Of a stretch of 64,000 bases of DNA, positions 63,704 to 64,000 are shown one piece after another. The stretch spans positions 248,001-312,000 of the forward strand of contig NZ_CAJRAU010000003.1 of assembly GCF_907165045.1 (NCBI RefSeq). The letters are read 5' to 3'. Source of the DNA: Dyadobacter linearis (GTDB taxonomy: Bacteria; Bacteroidota; Bacteroidia; Cytophagales; Spirosomataceae). The notes beneath the pieces are model-generated. The model did not search any database and was not told the origin of the DNA. It saw nothing but the letters and a program-made list of their open reading frames with translations. Positions within the stretch are counted from its first letter, which is position 1, and every line of letters starts with the position of its first letter. Both the position numbers and the translations under genes were made by a program.

Positions 63704-63943
63704 CTACCATTCCGCTGACTGCTTTTCAACTTCTTCCTGTGTCATGAAATTACCCTCATTTATTCTTGCCAGTGCCTCGTCCAGTTCTCTGTTATAATCT
63801 AATGTAAAAGCGGTTTCTGTCGACTTGCTATCTTTCTTCAAACTCAAAAAAGATTTGATCACACCCAACAAGGATTGCTTTTCGTCTTCCCCTAGCATCG
63901 GAAGATATTTCAGTATTTGCGAATCAATAGTTTGTGCCTCCAT
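63704..63943 (-). CDS. Antitoxin-like small protein (RelB/addiction-module type)
   Basis: The ATG at 63943 gives 79 residues (MEAQTIDSQILKYLPMLGED); an ATG at 63967 adds eight. The helical N-terminus and the C-terminal YNRELDEALARINEGNFMTQEEV pattern are typical of antitoxins that precede ParE/RelE toxins in Bacteroidota. No toxin follows on the minus strand before permease J, so the gene is orphaned. The remaining 57 bp to the window end hold nothing I recognise. Confidence 0.75.
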   Translation of the reverse strand: MEAQTIDSQILKYLPMLGEDEKQSLLGVIKSFLSLKKDSKSTETAFTLDYNRELDEALARINEGNFMTQEEVEKQSAEW

Positions 63944-64000
63944 CTCTGGGTTATCTGTTAAAAACAACTCAATTTAACTAAAACCAATGTAAATCTCCAA

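Overview
The window looks like a chromosome segment of a Bacteroidota bacterium, most likely order Cytophagales (Dyadobacter/Spirosoma-like; this is inference from gene content, not a search). Supporting signs are a C-terminal type IX secretion sorting domain, promoters of the Bacteroidota form TTTG-N17-23-TAnnTTTG with little Shine-Dalgarno signal, SusC-type outer-membrane folds, DUF2911, DUF4097 and DUF1361 proteins, and many double-length MacB/FtsX-type permeases. No rRNA, tRNA, insertion sequence, prophage or CRISPR array was recognised.

The first half (1 to about 31.5 kb) is ordinary chromosomal content. It has the start of recG, a DUF2911 lipoprotein-like protein, a winged-helix regulator with a membrane partner, a diacylglycerol/undecaprenol kinase overlapping a DUF1361 protein, and a secreted SMP-30 protein with a thioredoxin-like protein. 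Next come rplU-rpmA, an Nfu-type Fe-S scaffold, an unknown 370-residue protein coupled to a ferredoxin-domain flavin reductase, a LacI-type regulator, an rbfA / LolC-like permease / M1 aminopeptidase run, a membrane protein, rpiB, a LOG-family hydrolase, a helix-hairpin-helix protein, a DUF4097 protein, a GH1 glucosidase, a type IX-secreted modular protein, an ECF sigma factor without a visible anti-sigma gene, and a run of DUF885-like lipoprotein, GNAT, CBM9-like and beta-lactamase-fold genes. An AztD-like zinc-binding lipoprotein follows; its promoter is overlapped by two copies of a palindromic operator candidate, which suggests metal-dependent repression.

The second half (31.5 to 63.5 kb) is dominated by ten paralogous permeases of about 790-820 residues, all on the minus strand. 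One is solitary (31526-33925). Five form a block (35841-48389) and four form a tight operon-like block (53738-63523). No ABC ATPase lies in the window. Each of the three transcription units starts downstream of a pair of 16-bp palindromes of the form TGTCCG-N4-CGGACA spaced 20-21 bp apart, which suggests one shared regulator. The gaps of the five-gene block are filled with degenerate 7-bp tandem repeats of two kinds (TAGCYNT-like and TTCCTCC-like), often in inverted arrangement; the four-gene block has essentially none.

Between the blocks lie a DUF4143 ATPase with an inverted repeat over its promoter, a TonB-receptor-like outer-membrane protein, a small secreted Arg/Gln-rich protein, and a toxin-antitoxin pair whose PIN-domain toxin is broken by a one-base frameshift. 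The window ends with a lone antitoxin-like gene.
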